This document shows, in pieces, positions 22,880 through 34,557 of a DNA stretch of 64,000 bases. Numbering within the stretch: the stretch's first letter is position 1; each line of letters starts with the position of its first letter. The DNA comes from Tanypteryx hageni (Eukaryota > Arthropoda > Insecta > Odonata > Petaluridae), in NCBI GenBank assembly GCA_028673005.1, contig CM054117.1, positions 35,294,061 through 35,358,060 of the forward strand. The letters run 5' to 3'. Made by a program: the position numbers and the translations under genes. The notes under the pieces are model-generated. The model made no database searches, was not told the DNA's origin, and saw nothing but the letters and a program-made list of their open reading frames with translations.

Positions 22880-23550
22880 ATTTAAAATTTTCCGAGAAAT
22901 TAAGGCAATTATCCGTAATTTCCAAATTCTCTGGCACTCGCCTCGTGTCCAAGTTTTCGTATTTCAAGTTTTGTGACTCAGATCGCCCTGCATGAGCAAT
23001 AAGAATAATCTTTATTAAAACAATACTCTATACACTAAAATTATGAAAAAATTAGAATATTTTGTTTCAATCGTCATCCGTGACTTTATTACGTATTTGG
23101 ATTAAAAAAATCGCGAAATAGATATGACACATAATATTTAACAATTGAAAGGATAAAATTTCTCGAAAAACTACGAAACACAACATTAAAATACTTTTCG
23201 TGTTTTACTAAATTTCTTGCGTGAGTAGACATAATGAGGTCATCATAAGTTTACGTCATAATTAAAATCACTGCGATAATAATATACAAATAAGACAATT
23301 TTCATTTTCCGCGAAATTAAGGCATCTATCCGGAATTTTTTAATTCTCTGGCAATCGGCTCGCGCCCAAGTTATCGAATTTCCGGTTTAATGGCATAGAT
23401 CGCTGTTTCAGCAATATCTAAAATCATCATTAAGAAAATAGCCTATACATCACAATACAATTTATGTAAAAATTCGGATATTTTGTGTGTTAGGATTATG
23501 GTGACATCATCCGTGGCTTTTAGTTCGTATCCGGATAAAAAAATTAATCT
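22880..23550. repeat. Two diverged direct repeats of about 240 bp
   Basis: 22880-23120 and 23296-23550 are collinear: ttttccgagaaattaaggca/ttttccgcgaaattaaggca, tctctggca, tcg-cccaagtt, atagatcgc/cagatcgcc, ctatacac/ctatacat, atattttgt, and catccgtg-ctttta. The offset is about 417 bp. Function unknown. Confidence 0.7.
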
Positions 23551-24038
23551 AAATTATCACGTCATCATATGAATACGTCGTTGGCTGAAATCAAATATAT
23601 GCAGATCAAATAATGCATTCTTCAAGCATTAAATCAATGCTATTGAAATATGGATAATCAATTCCCATTGAAATGCATTGGAGTCTTTGCTATGTTAGTT
23701 TATATTTTTCGTTGTTGAAGACCGAAAAAGTTCATAATTTTGATTAAAATCACATTTTTACGCAAATTCAGCATGGATTTGTATTCTGTTTTCAAGAAAA
23801 ATAAACTTCATTCTTTCATCCACAGTATGGTGCATGTCTCGACTTTGTATCTTAGTTTTAAATAATTTAGAAAAGCAATTTTATATAACGCTGCACATTT
23901 TTCAATACTTTTCTTATGTGTGGTTAAAATTGTACTTTGGAGTAAAAAAAACCCCTTAAATATAACTTTTTCTGTAATTTTGGATTTTTTCCAGAGGTTG
24001 TACACAAAGACCTATCTTAATGCCAGATTTCAGCTCTG

Positions 24039-24085
24039 TACCACTTCTGGAAGTATTTTAGGTTATATATATGCATATATATATA

Positions 24086-24126
<41 letters not shown>

Positions 24127-24150
24127 CCTAAAATACTTCCAGAAGTGGTA
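24039..24150. repeat. Large hairpin with AT-repeat centre
   Basis: The arm taccacttctggaagtatt, continuing through ttaggttatat (24039-24068), is exactly mirrored by the reverse complement ending at 24150. The centre is an AT microsatellite with two gcat interruptions. The whole forms a near-perfect 112-bp palindrome and is followed by more (TA)n and (CATA)n. It is prone to cruciform extrusion or replication slippage. Confidence 0.9.
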
Positions 24151-24185
24151 TATATATATATATATATATACATACATACATACAT

Positions 24186-24385
24186 ACATATGGTGGCAGG
24201 GTAACGTCCTCGCCTGCCAATCCGAAGGTCGCGGGTTCGAATCCCGCCTAGGTGGGTTTTTCTTCACCTAGGGCATGGATGTTTGTGATAGTCCTTGTTA
24301 TTATTTTAATGAGCCCCTTGTAAAAGGCCGATTACGGCTGTTTAGGGGCCGCATGGAAATAAATAAAAATTAAAATAAATGTAAG
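24186..24385 (+). mobile_element. tRNA-derived SINE
   Basis: The head resembles a tRNA: an A-box-like tggcagggtaacgtcc (24194-24209) and a perfect B box ggttcgaatcc (24234-24244) in a hairpin gcgggttcgaatcccgc. A tRNA-unrelated body follows (ggccgattacggctg, taggggccgcatgg), ending in an aaataaataaa tail at about 24356-24385. Head, body and A-rich tail together make a nearly complete SINE. It inserted in or next to a (CATA)n microsatellite. Confidence 0.8.
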
Positions 24386-24904
24386 AAGCAGCTATTTATA
24401 ATGATAAATGTGAAGTTAATATAAAAGTTATTAATATATAAATTAAATTGATATTAAAATAAATAAAAATGTACTTTCTCTTTTCTATAGGTTTTTATTT
24501 CAAATACAGAGCATAAAACATCTTAAAATAGCAAAATTCCCATTGTCCCGGTTTTTTTTAATGTGGCAGATTTTCTCCTTAAAAACTCATTTTGTCTCGG
24601 TTGCGACGATCAGCATCTGATCACTCTATCCACCTGGGGTCTCCCATCAGATCATAAACTGGTTGCGATAAGTACGGTAATAAGTTCGTTGAACCTGACC
24701 ATTTATCTTTAAAACCTATTATTTAGTGTCACATTTTTTTCAAGCGCAAAAATCAGGCGGGACGAAATTAAAATTCATGGTAGTTGTAATGAGAACATAA
24801 TGGTGTCACGTCGCCTTGGGATATATAAGAGCGTTTAAATGTGGTATAAACTGCGGGAAACAACCACACGGGGTTGGTACCTTTGAGCAAAAAATATTAA
24901 ATTC

Positions 24905-25012
24905 CTTAATATTTGCCGTAGAAAGCCGTTTAAAAGACGTGCATAGTCGAGAAACTATGTACAGTGTTAAACAGATATGCATTCTTATCAGAAATGCATT
25001 TTAAAAGTTTTG
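24905..25012 (+). repeat. Dispersed repeat, partner of 22560-22650
   Basis: Matches the reverse complement of 22560-22650 over tatttgccgtagaaagccg, aaaagacgtgcata, gttaaacag and atcagaaatgcattttaaaag. There is a small extra segment (gtcgagaaactatgtaca) in this copy. Confidence 0.75.
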
Positions 25013-26144
25013 ATTAATTAGTGCTTAATCATCCCTGCGGTCAGGGGATACCCCGCTGGGAAGGGTGAGCTCCGGAGTCGAGGAAGGGATCCAATAGCCG
25101 AAGGCTTGAGGTATCTCGCGGGCTAATGACGGTTAAAGGGATTGACCGCCGCGAAGTACCCGTCAATCTACTTTTAACCCTAATTTTAAGATGCAATAGG
25201 GGCTTCGCCCCTGGCGCCTCACTTCGAGGTTCGCAGTTATCGTTAACGTCGTTGGAATGTGTAATTATTTACAGAGCAACAGCTCATTTACTAAACTTAC
25301 TCGCGAACTGTTTTTATTTATTTCTCTAAACGGGCAAAATTTTTTACGTGTTCAAAATGAGTGCGCGCGACATGTTACAAAATACTGCGCGACCTCTTAA
25401 AGGCCGACGTGGCCTATAGAACCATCTGAGACTAAATGTGGCCCGTCGAAACAATATGGATTTAAACGCGACCCGTCGATGCACCCGGAAACACTAATGA
25501 AGCTCGCCATCGGAAAAAAGGTTGCAGACCCTTTCACTAATGTCACGCGAGCTATTCCCACCCCTCCATACCTCCCATCATCAACAATTCCGCCAACGAT
25601 AAATACTCTATCCCCTCTTTTTGTGAAATATCTGCAGATGTAGCGTCTCAAATATTTTTATAAATATAGAAAGAAACAAAACATGTCATACTTACTTGTC
25701 AATCAAATGGAGAATATTATCGATTCTGGTGTCGACCACGTGCTTTTTCGGCAGATCTAAAACCCACGTTAAACCCGCAATAAATCACGATGAGCGTTCA
25801 GGCGAATGACTTGTCGAAAAAGAAACGACCGTTTTCGATTTACTCTCGTTTTTGTATTCTCCCGTTTAACTCCATGTAGCGTCTGCAGGAAAACAATTTG
25901 AAAGAGATAGATCTGCGGATCAGATCAGCACCGCCGGCTCGAGGTGTATTGACGCAAAGATCCTTTTTAGTTCCCATCTCCGAAAATCATCATGAAGACA
26001 TTTTTAACACGCGGACTAATTGAGTAACCGCTGTTTTAAAAAAATGTTAAATTTTGAAATCAAAACATCGAAAAAATGAAAGAAATTCCGTCCAGATCCC
26101 CGCTTGTTCATCGATACCCATTTCTAACAAACGTTTATCTACTT
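25013..26144. other. Intergenic, nothing recognised
   Basis: No exon-like frame or bounded repeat. A donor-like motif in reverse orientation occurs near 25690, but no exon attaches to it. Confidence 0.35.
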
Positions 26145-26428
26145 CAGGGGTCGGTCGATCTCGAAGCATACCGTGGTCGATCGCGCAGGGCCTAACAAAA
26201 ATCGAGAAATTAATAAAATACGTCTATCATTGTGACCAAAAAGTTTCGAATGTTCACGCCGACAAAAACAATAAGATACGATTTTATCTCATCACTTTGT
26301 AATGTATCACATGAAAATATTGTAATAATAAATGTATTGTAAAAAAAACGTCATCGGAAAAGTGGTCGATCTTGAGATCTCAATTTTTTTCAAGTAGCTC
26401 ATATGATGTTAAAGGTAGCCGACCCCTG
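26145..26428. mobile_element. hAT-like MITE with CAGGGGTCGG ends
   Basis: The left end is CAGGGGTCGGTCGATC; the right end, reverse-complemented, is CAGGGGTCGGCTACC. The 10-bp outer TIR is perfect. Flanking DNA on both sides contains a tctact-like octamer, but the target duplication is not exact. The 284-bp interior is non-coding. Confidence 0.65.
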
Positions 26429-27438
26429 AATTCTACTTCCATATTATACACCGACACACGCCCCACTATCTTTGCGTCCCGAGCAACCGCACGGCTCGCG
26501 GGTATCAAAGGGGTGGAACCGCTTTTCGAGCAAAGTTAACCTGTTAAACAAACTTATTACTCACCTGGCCTAGAAATCCTCTTTTAAAGTGTGTGCCAGA
26601 GGTCCCCCGCCTTGCTTCCGTTCGATATGAATGTGTTGGTGTACCAGAAACATCACGATAAAAATAGTACTCACCCGGCTCTTTAAAACTCTCGAGGTAA
26701 ATTTCTCAAAGACACTTCGTAACAGTTGACGCACGGAATGGTTGTTTGCATTTATTCCTAAAGATGGCAGCGTAATCTTTACGCCACGATGAAAGCACTT
26801 AGTTCGTGCTGACAGGGTTACTGCGTGGATGGATACCGTAGGTCAATGGGAAAAATCATTTAAACAGCTACCATAAATGAAGACGATTACACAGCACGTT
26901 TCCGGCTCTTTTATTCATTCCGCAAACATATGAGATAACAACGCAAGTTCAAGGTGAAATCGCGTCAAATTCAAATCCAGTCGTGGCACATTTATGCAAT
27001 TAATCGCATGCAATCACGCAAGCGCGACAGTCATTTATATCAGCAGCGGGACTGATAACGAAGCAGGAACGCTAATATTTACGAATTGCGCTGGGAATGT
27101 CTTATAGTTCTACGGTTGCCTCCAAGTAAAATCGTAATTCACGTTGTCTCTTCGTGTATTGCGGATTTCAAATATTTTTGTATTTAATATTTTATTATAA
27201 ATTTAGCCGCTAACATTATTGAAATACAGTCCTTATTTCTGTAGCGCATTTTAATTTACCTCTATTTATCTAACCTGATCAGTGTCTATCGTAAAAAAAA
27301 TCCTATGAAATTTTGAAGTGAGGGCCGAGGCAAATTTAAGGCTCTTCCGTCGCCAGACAGACAATAATTGAATTTTTTAGCGTGCATGCGACACACTTTT
27401 TACACGTATTTGCCGTCCAGCGGGATCTGTCGCAAAGG
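26429..27438. other. Intergenic, no gene assigned
   Basis: Reverse-orientation donor-like motifs (gtgagta) lie near 26560 and 26668, which could mark alternative 5' exons of a minus-strand gene, but no acceptor or coding exon could be paired with them. Confidence 0.3.
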
Positions 27439-27713
27439 CATGGGTTGGCAACCTTTTCTGCATAGTGGGCCACATTCGTAATTCTGAATACTTGGCAGGG
27501 CCTGGATTGGAAAATACGAGAGTTTTTATCGTCTCACATTAGTAAAAATCAAGTTTAAATAATTTATTAGCGCCAAAACTATATACGTGAAGGTTTTGAG
27601 ACCATAATTTTGTTTAAAAATATGAAATTTTCTACGTTAAATTTTATCGACCACTTCTTCGCCGTATCTTCGCAGGCCGCATGTGGTCCACGGGCCGCAG
27701 GCTGCCGACATAG
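27439..27713. mobile_element. hAT MITE, same family as 937-1507
   Basis: The left end has gggttggcaaccttttctgc and the interior has gttttgagac, aaaatatgaaattttctac and ttttatcgaccac, ending in gcaggccgcat and ccacgggccgcagg. The collinearity with 937-1507 is clear. Termini are eroded and the target duplication is not visible. Confidence 0.6.
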
Positions 27714-28676
27714 TTCTTTTGTCACTATAATACACACGCTAAATCTGCTACTGGCCACGTAAGGGGCACTTCGTAAGAAATTTGCTATTGACTTTTCTCT
27801 AAAATAATTAATATTAACTAAAACAGAAAAAAAGAAAGATTAAAAAGTAGGAAATATGTATAGAGGCATTTTTATTTATTTTTTTTATCTCTTAACAAAT
27901 ACGCTATCTAAAATAATTATTTTATGTCGGGTAACTTTCATTACTCGCATCATACGGCAGAACGGCATGGCCATGAAAATGCATGTATCTCCCGCTATCA
28001 AAAGTTTGGCCTTGACATCAAAGAGTATCCAACCCATTTAAAAAAATCAACAATGCGATTTCCTGTGGCATAAATAACGTACAGCTTAAGCTCCTGCTCA
28101 GTTTACCTTATTAAAACATTTTTTCAGTATGCCTGTCGTTATTGTTTGCTCTTCCGGTTGCGCTCGTTGTCATGCACTCATTCTCGCTTGCTACCTCGCA
28201 ACCAAGAATATGATATGTTGTTTGATTCTAACGATAAAGATCAATTGTGTAATTTTCCGCTCACGCTATCTCGGCTACCTTCGCGAATCCCTTAAATATC
28301 AAAATCTCCCTCGAATTAAGCGGTTAAAGCCGTTCACGCTGTCGACACTGTCGTTTCCAGGAGAAAGGTAACGTTGACAACCATTGATGGCCTCTAGAGG
28401 CGATCTTTGATAAAAATATACCAAATGTTTTTCGTGACAATAATTTTGAGCGGCATATTATGAACTATTAGAATTTAATCGCGCAAACGTCTATCTTATA
28501 CTTGGTTTGATTTTAAAGAAATCTAATTATAGTAATGAGTTCTAACAGACTCCTTTAAAAACGCTAATAGTAACTTCACGAAATCGTTAATTATTTACAT
28601 TGCAGTGACACAACAATACTATCAACTCGCTACTGCACCAACATATTCCTGTGAACGATATAACCGAAGCATTATA

Positions 28677-31600
28677 ATGGAATATTCCGCCAAATACAAA
28701 TTTTCTTTGGGCATATCTCATCTGTGTCCATTTTTGCTTCTTATGGTTATCATCATGTGCTTGAACGACGCCGCTATCGGGAAAGTATGTTAAAATATTT
28801 TGCTTAAAGTTCGTTATTTGTTTAACTACTAACATAAAATTCCTCAAATCGGTCGATGCGCGCGGATATTGAAAGATGGAGGAGATATTTCAACCTCATT
28901 CTTTCCTATCTGAACAAAAAACAACAAAAGTGCTTTAAGTCAAAAAAGATAATAGTCAATTTTATTAAGCCAGCACCACTCTTCGCTGGATCTCAGGCAA
29001 TTAAAATCCTTAATACATGAATTTTAAATATTCGTACTTAATCTCGATAGTCAAAATGCACTGCGCATTTAAGCTATAAAAAACATAATCGGATCATTCA
29101 TCTTAAAACGTAGAGAGTTTGCAAATTGCCTTCATGTGTTCCATATACGATCAGTCTGTGTGGTGCCTACAGGCTCATTCCTACGATCTTGATCCCAAAA
29201 GAAATTTGATAAAGATTTGAGGAGCGACGTCTGCTTTCCCATGATTCATTTTAATTGAATTTTCTCCTCAGAAATCTTACACGATCCACTTGCGGAATTT
29301 CGTCATGACAGGGGAAGAGTCGATCGGAAACTTCTCCGGACTCAAAGTGTACAAGTACAACCGCACCGCCACAGCGCTGAACGGAACGTTCGAGTTATTC
29401 GTGGATTTACCAGACAACGTTTTGGTGAGAAAGGCGAAACTATTTTATTTTTATTTTTAATAGGTGCACAAAGCTTCAAATCACATATTTGCGATCGATT
29501 ACTCAAGCATTCTAACAAATATTGCATTGATATCATCTATAATAGCAAGGTGACCAGATGTCCTCTTGGAATGACGGTCCATTTTCGAACATTGTCCTCC
29601 TTAAATTTTTGTTCTTTCATGTCCTTTTTGAACATTTTCCCAGTTTTCGTCCTTACTTTTACCAATGAAAACAAATATCATGTCATTTTCAATGGACTGG
29701 TTGTATCTGCATGCACTGGATACACTGTATTACCTGTTACGGCCTAATGCAGGGAATCCCAATCATTAATGAGCAGCTGCTTGTACTACTGATTTTCACT
29801 TCGTTAGTTTTCTCATTTAGTCTCAATGTGACTTTCATGGGAAAATTAAATTATATGTTGCGTCCTGTCAGCGTGAAATTTGAGTGGCGAATTTACATCA
29901 ACATTAAGGTAAAAACACGTGTTTTACTATTACTCAATATAATAGCCGTTGTCCGAAACGTAACGCTGACGTCATCAATGGCACGTTTTAACGCGTTTTT
30001 AACAAATTTCTCGATTAGGTGGAAGATTGAAATTACGCAGGAATGTTTGATTCAGATACAAAAATTAAATTACGAAAAAAAACACGAAAAAAGACCCGGG
30101 TTCGACTCCAGGGGGGCGATTTCCATTTCCCGAAAGATAACACGTAAAAAGCGACTTTTTAAAGTGCAGGCTTTTATTATTTTGAAATTAAAATTAAAAA
30201 GAATTGTCGTACGATCTTAGAACTTAAACTATGTTTTAGGAATATTGATGAAGTTTCTTATTCCATTCATGTTTTTTCGCCTACCGTTCGAAATCTCTCA
30301 TATTAAATATTTAAATCACATATTTTTAAAAAATATCGTCTTTTAAACAGGATGTTGTCTTGCCAACCATGTCATTGTTAAACTTCGAGAATCAATTGTT
30401 GTCTCGACCCGCATACGTGTAATATATACGAATGCATAGATAGCCTTAAATTATCGCAGGAGTTTTCGCAAAATTACGTAATTCTAATGGAACTGGGATT
30501 TAGTTTTGATTCTTTTGCTTATTTAAACGACTATATAGATGTAGAAAAAGAAAGAGGCGGATGTGGGGAGGGAGATAGGAAGGAAGGGATATAGAATGGA
30601 AGGTACATAGAAAGTAAGCGTGGCATAGAATTATTCTATTTTTCCAGAGAAGGAGAGAGAAAGGAGAGGGAGGGAGGATGGGAGAGAAGAAGAGAGAAAA
30701 GGAGGAAGAATGGAAAGTTCCTTAAATTTAATACTTAATCCACGCATACCCGTCATATTTGACGGGCAATTACGCTAATATATTTATAATTTTATTCGTC
30801 TATTTTATATGAAAATCGCTTATTAATTTTTTAGGAATTCCTCACAAAATGCCTTCAAGTATAAATAGAATATGCCATTTATATTCAAAATTAACAAAAT
30901 AATTTCCGCATTTAAGAGTTGTTGAAAATGATGGTTCTGTTGTTAAATGTTGTTTGTGTGTAATAGAGTTTAGTATTGCAGTCGGTGGGCGTTCCAGTAT
31001 AAATATACACGATTATTTGCGTAAACACTTATTAATGTATAAGTAATATTTCTACAGACCTACCTACACTATCATTATCTCACAGTGAGAGTTGAATGCC
31101 TAGCAAAAGTTTGTGATGAAGCATCAATCAAAGACCAAATGGTTGGCGTCAACACCAGCCATTGCATGTGCTACTCTATTGTTTGAGCCGTTAAGGTCGT
31201 ATTTCTTGAGTTTAGATAAATGTATAAAAGAATTTTTTGAAAATCCATTAGCTGGACTACTTACATACATAGCCAAGTATTCAAACAATACGATAAAATA
31301 TGTTGAGCTGAAATAACTCCAATTCTTCAAAATTTTAAAGATCAGTTGGAATTCAAATCCAGTCGTTTCAATTAGTGTGAAATGATTTGTCATCATGCAA
31401 ATATGGATGTGCCATGTGGTATTGCGAAAAGCTATTTTCTTAAATCGAATAAAGACATTCATTTTTCTTCTAAACACAATATTATTTTAAAATGGACAAT
31501 ATCAATTCCTTATCCCTATTATAGTGAATGCACCCATTCGCAGCCATATATTCAGAGGTATTTTGAACATCAAATCTGTCCTTCCTTTGTCCTCCCATTT

Positions 31601-33807
31601 TGTTATAAAAATTGGATATGCCCTCCCTTTTGGTTAAAAAATTCTGGTCACCTTAATAATATTTATAATATCTAATATTATATAATACTTTGCCCCGGGG
31701 TTTAGAGTATCACCCGCTAATATTTTAATTCAAACTCAAGGTACTCTCAAGATAAAGTGACCAACATTCCCCTATAAATTGATATGAATAAATTAAATAT
31801 AGACTCAAATTCGATACCTCCCTCTTCCCCAAGAAATCAAAGTTCTGGCATCTAGATGCATATCCTCAACGTCTCTTTATTATGTGTACCAAGTTTTAAG
31901 TCTTCACGTCTCTTAATCCAACATTGATATTGATGGAGGGTTCATCAAAATCGGGTAATTGGTTGCTAAGATATCTTCACAGAACCGAAATTTGGACCAA
32001 ACGTTCCATGGGGACTCCGTTGGCCCATTTGAGTTATTTATGGACTGCAACTACTCGTATCATGATCAACCTGAAGCTGTTGCTAAATTTTGAAGCTCCT
32101 ACGTTTCTTTTCTGAAGAGTTACGACTGCCACAGACACACGTACAGCTTCTTTTACTATTATAGAATATATTATGTTATACTAATGTATTGATATTATAT
32201 ATAGTATATTATTATATTGATTTCAGGCAGAACTTCAGGGATATGAAAAGATAGGTAACGAATATTTACTGAGCGGTATTCAAATCAGAGAAGACCTGTT
32301 GTGCAACCATCTTGAACTTTACAAATCCAAGATTTTCTTTCCGAAATACAATCAAACCACAAACTTTGGATTGGAATGCCCAATAAAAAAGGTAAATATA
32401 TAAACTACATTATAAATATCCTATGTATTTTCGCAATTCATATACTATATAATCGTTATTAGCGCTATTTAAATTTTTTAGCTCATATTCTTTTAAAAAA
32501 CTAGCTTGTGCCGTTAATTTCTCTGATTGTATGTCACTCACCAGCCTTGCTTTTTGATATTCAGGAAAATTATCTTTCTGACGCTTTGGTCTGGTCAAAC
32601 ACGTCTACGAAAGGCTTATATTTTCGCTACATTTGATGTTGTTGTAATACGACAAACTTTGAAATTATACCTTAATGAAAACTTTAAAACCATAAGGGCC
32701 AAGTGGTAGAAATGGTTGAGCCTAATTAAGCCTTTATAATTAGATGTTCAGTTCGAGTCTGTATTGCCGAAGAAAGAAAGATCAATTTAATAAGGCTTTC
32801 ACATTTCTAGAAATTTCTTTATGCAATGCTAATTAGTTGAAAAATTATTATTAGCTTAGGAACATTTGAAATTTTATTCATTATGCATAGAAAACGTACA
32901 CACGTCTTGATCAGGGGAGGACAATTCCACTTGATTTAATTTCGCTCTTCATATTGTGGGGCTTTGTAACGTATTCGTGGACAATCGTGATATACATCTT
33001 TTACTACAGGAAGCACCCCCTATACTTCGGAAATGCGTTGCTGAAAACTGCTACATAAAACGAAATAGAGAAGCCTATTTTCCCAGAGACGTAGTGATAA
33101 AAGTAGGGTTTCCTTTTATGGCTGACACTTTGTGAGACATTTCTACCATTTGGATCCCAAACAATACGTGCAAAATAATACAATACATAAGACGTTAAAT
33201 ATTAGTCTTCAAAATGAAATAAATAAAATCAATGCATATCTATAAAAACACTCACCTGGGATGATTCTTAAGTTGAAACTACTGCATACTTTTGCGACCA
33301 CGTAGAGCCATTCGGCAATGAACGGATACATTTTTCGACCCCATATGGAGAGGCAAAATGAAATTAACCACAAAATGTAATAAAATTACATAAATAATAA
33401 TGAACATGGCCTTAAAACACAGGGCCAATGGGATTTAAAAAATACAGTAACGTCTTATATATTGCAATTGGAATGTCTTGAAATTCGCCTCAACTCTTCA
33501 AAAAATGTTCCTTAATCCAGTGACGATGTATATGCGAAACAACTCAACGAGTGATAATTGTGTACAAAGTCGCAATCCACACTCCTAGAAACACTGATTA
33601 ACGCAATAAATAATTTTTCAGGGCAAGTACTACATCAGAAATTACCAGCCCGACGACAACAAATTGCCTGATAACATCCCCGGCAACTTCTGGAGATTCG
33701 ACATTAAGGCTCGTTACCCAGAAGACATCGATAAATATCTCTTCCACTTCCAAGTGTTCCTTGAAATCAAACGTGAAATTCCAGATTGGAAGCCAATGAT
33801 AGGATAG
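28677..33807 (+). CDS. Secreted DUF1091/ML-like protein, four exons
   Basis: Coding exons are 28677-28784, 29272-29424, 32227-32391 and 33622-33807, all in phase 0, with donors GTATGT, GTGAGA and GTAAAT and acceptors ctcctcag, tgatttcag and tttttcag. The product is about 203 aa. Residues 1-35 form a signal peptide with a hydrophobic core (PFLLLMVIIM). The mature part has four N-glycosylation sequons (N56, N66, N73, N129) and a pair of cysteines (C113, C138). The block LECPIKKGKYYI followed by a Leu-Pro...Ile-Pro-Gly-Asn-Phe-Trp stretch and an alternating hydrophobic tail matches insect DUF1091 proteins, which are secreted and related to ML lipid-binding folds. Function in this organism is unknown. 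A possible 5' UTR acceptor (attgcag) lies at 28604. Intron 2 (2.8 kb) holds a decayed hAT element. Confidence 0.7.
30550..30720. repeat. GA-rich low-complexity tract
   Basis: Purine-rich sequence made of ggaagg, gagaga and aggag units with a short interruption near 30630. Confidence 0.85.
30880..31310 (+). pseudogene. hAT transposase fragments
   Basis: At about 30903-31028 a frame encodes FPHLRVVENDGSVVKCCLC, then SIAVGGRSSINIH and a final His, a BED/TTF-like finger with C-x2-C and H-x4-H. At about 31180-31310 another frame encodes LRSYFLSLDKC and EFFENPL, typical of the C-terminal half of TTF-type hAT transposases. Stops and frame changes separate the two, and the catalytic core between them is missing. 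Confidence 0.5.
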
Positions 33808-33870
33808 AAGAAACTTTTTTATTTAATCAGTTTAATAAGTTTTCACATAAATGTTTAATGGATTGATTCC

Positions 33871-33899
33871 AATAAATGTATCTTTGGATGGAGAATAAA
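33871..33899 (+). terminator. Polyadenylation signals of the DUF1091-like gene
   Basis: AATAAA occurs at 33871-33876 and again at 33894-33899, 64 and 87 bp after the stop codon at 33805-33807. Either would serve as the poly(A) signal. Confidence 0.65.
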
Positions 33900-34218
33900 A
33901 CGATATTCTCTGAATGCCGTATAATTTTTATATTGTTCGGAGACAAATTTCAACGGGAAATAAAGCAAATATTAATTTTAAGAGACGAATATTAGATCAA
34001 GAATGACGTTTCAAGTCATGGTTTGTTGGATTTTTCTATATTGAAGTTAAATTTATTTCCAGAGCTAAAATTTAACTACACGCGATGTGGCAAACATGGG
34101 AAACGCCGTTTATGGCCGCGATGCTGCAAAACCAGATTTGGCAAAATGGAAAAATTATCGATTTACTAATATGGCGGTAGGGGGAAAATTGATCATGAGA
34201 ATGAGAACCATAAAGATG

Positions 34219-34327
34219 CAGTAGCGTAGCGGACACCCCCGCAACCCCCGCGCGGCGGGTCCATATTTTTTTCGTGAGGCCCTTAAATTTCTTTCTGGGA
34301 CTTCAATTTTGTTCTGCTACGCCACTG
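34219..34327. mobile_element. Very short hAT MITE (109 bp)
   Basis: The left end CAGTAGCGTAGCGGA and the reverse-complemented right end CAGTGGCGTAGCAGA are inverted repeats. The flanks taaagatg (34211-34218) and caaatatg (34328-34335) match at six of eight positions, in keeping with an old 8-bp target duplication. The interior is C/G-rich and non-coding. Confidence 0.75.
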
Positions 34328-34557
34328 CAAATATGGTATTGAAAGACTGTAAAAATTACGGGACAAACGTTTCGTTACATCGGGAATACACGATGGAAAA
34401 CAGGATACCTGCCTTACTCTATGCCTCTAGTTATAACGGTGTTTTGTCCGTTATTTCGTTAAATCACAGTTCTTAAGTATTATAGAGCACAAAATGGAAA
34501 CAATTTGGAGTCGAAGACATCGAGTTCAACACTTAACTTCGTATCATCATCTTAGTC

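Larger units (their letters stand above)
29547..31654 (+). mobile_element. Decayed hAT-like element in intron 2 of the DUF1091-like gene
   Basis: The left end reads aaggtgaccaga (29547-29558) and the right end (31643-31654) is its exact reverse complement. Flanks tataatag and aataatat agree at six of eight positions, suggesting an eroded 8-bp target duplication. The interior contains transposase relics (30880-31310), a GA-rich tract and several gtcctcc phrases near both ends. It lies wholly within the intron. Confidence 0.55.

Noticed and set aside
26550..26680. Two gtgagta donor-like motifs in reverse orientation
   Set aside because: No matching acceptor or coding exon on the minus strand; single donor motifs are common by chance.
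28129..28371. 80-aa plus-strand frame upstream of the DUF1091-like gene
   Set aside because: No recognisable domain; a GTAACG donor at its end could mark a 5' UTR exon, but that is too weak to annotate.
30100..30120. B-box-like gggttcgactcca
   Set aside because: No A box at the proper distance.
32696..32770. Possible tRNA-SINE head (agtggtagaaatggttgag and agttcgagtc)
   Set aside because: Both boxes deviate from consensus and no SINE body follows.
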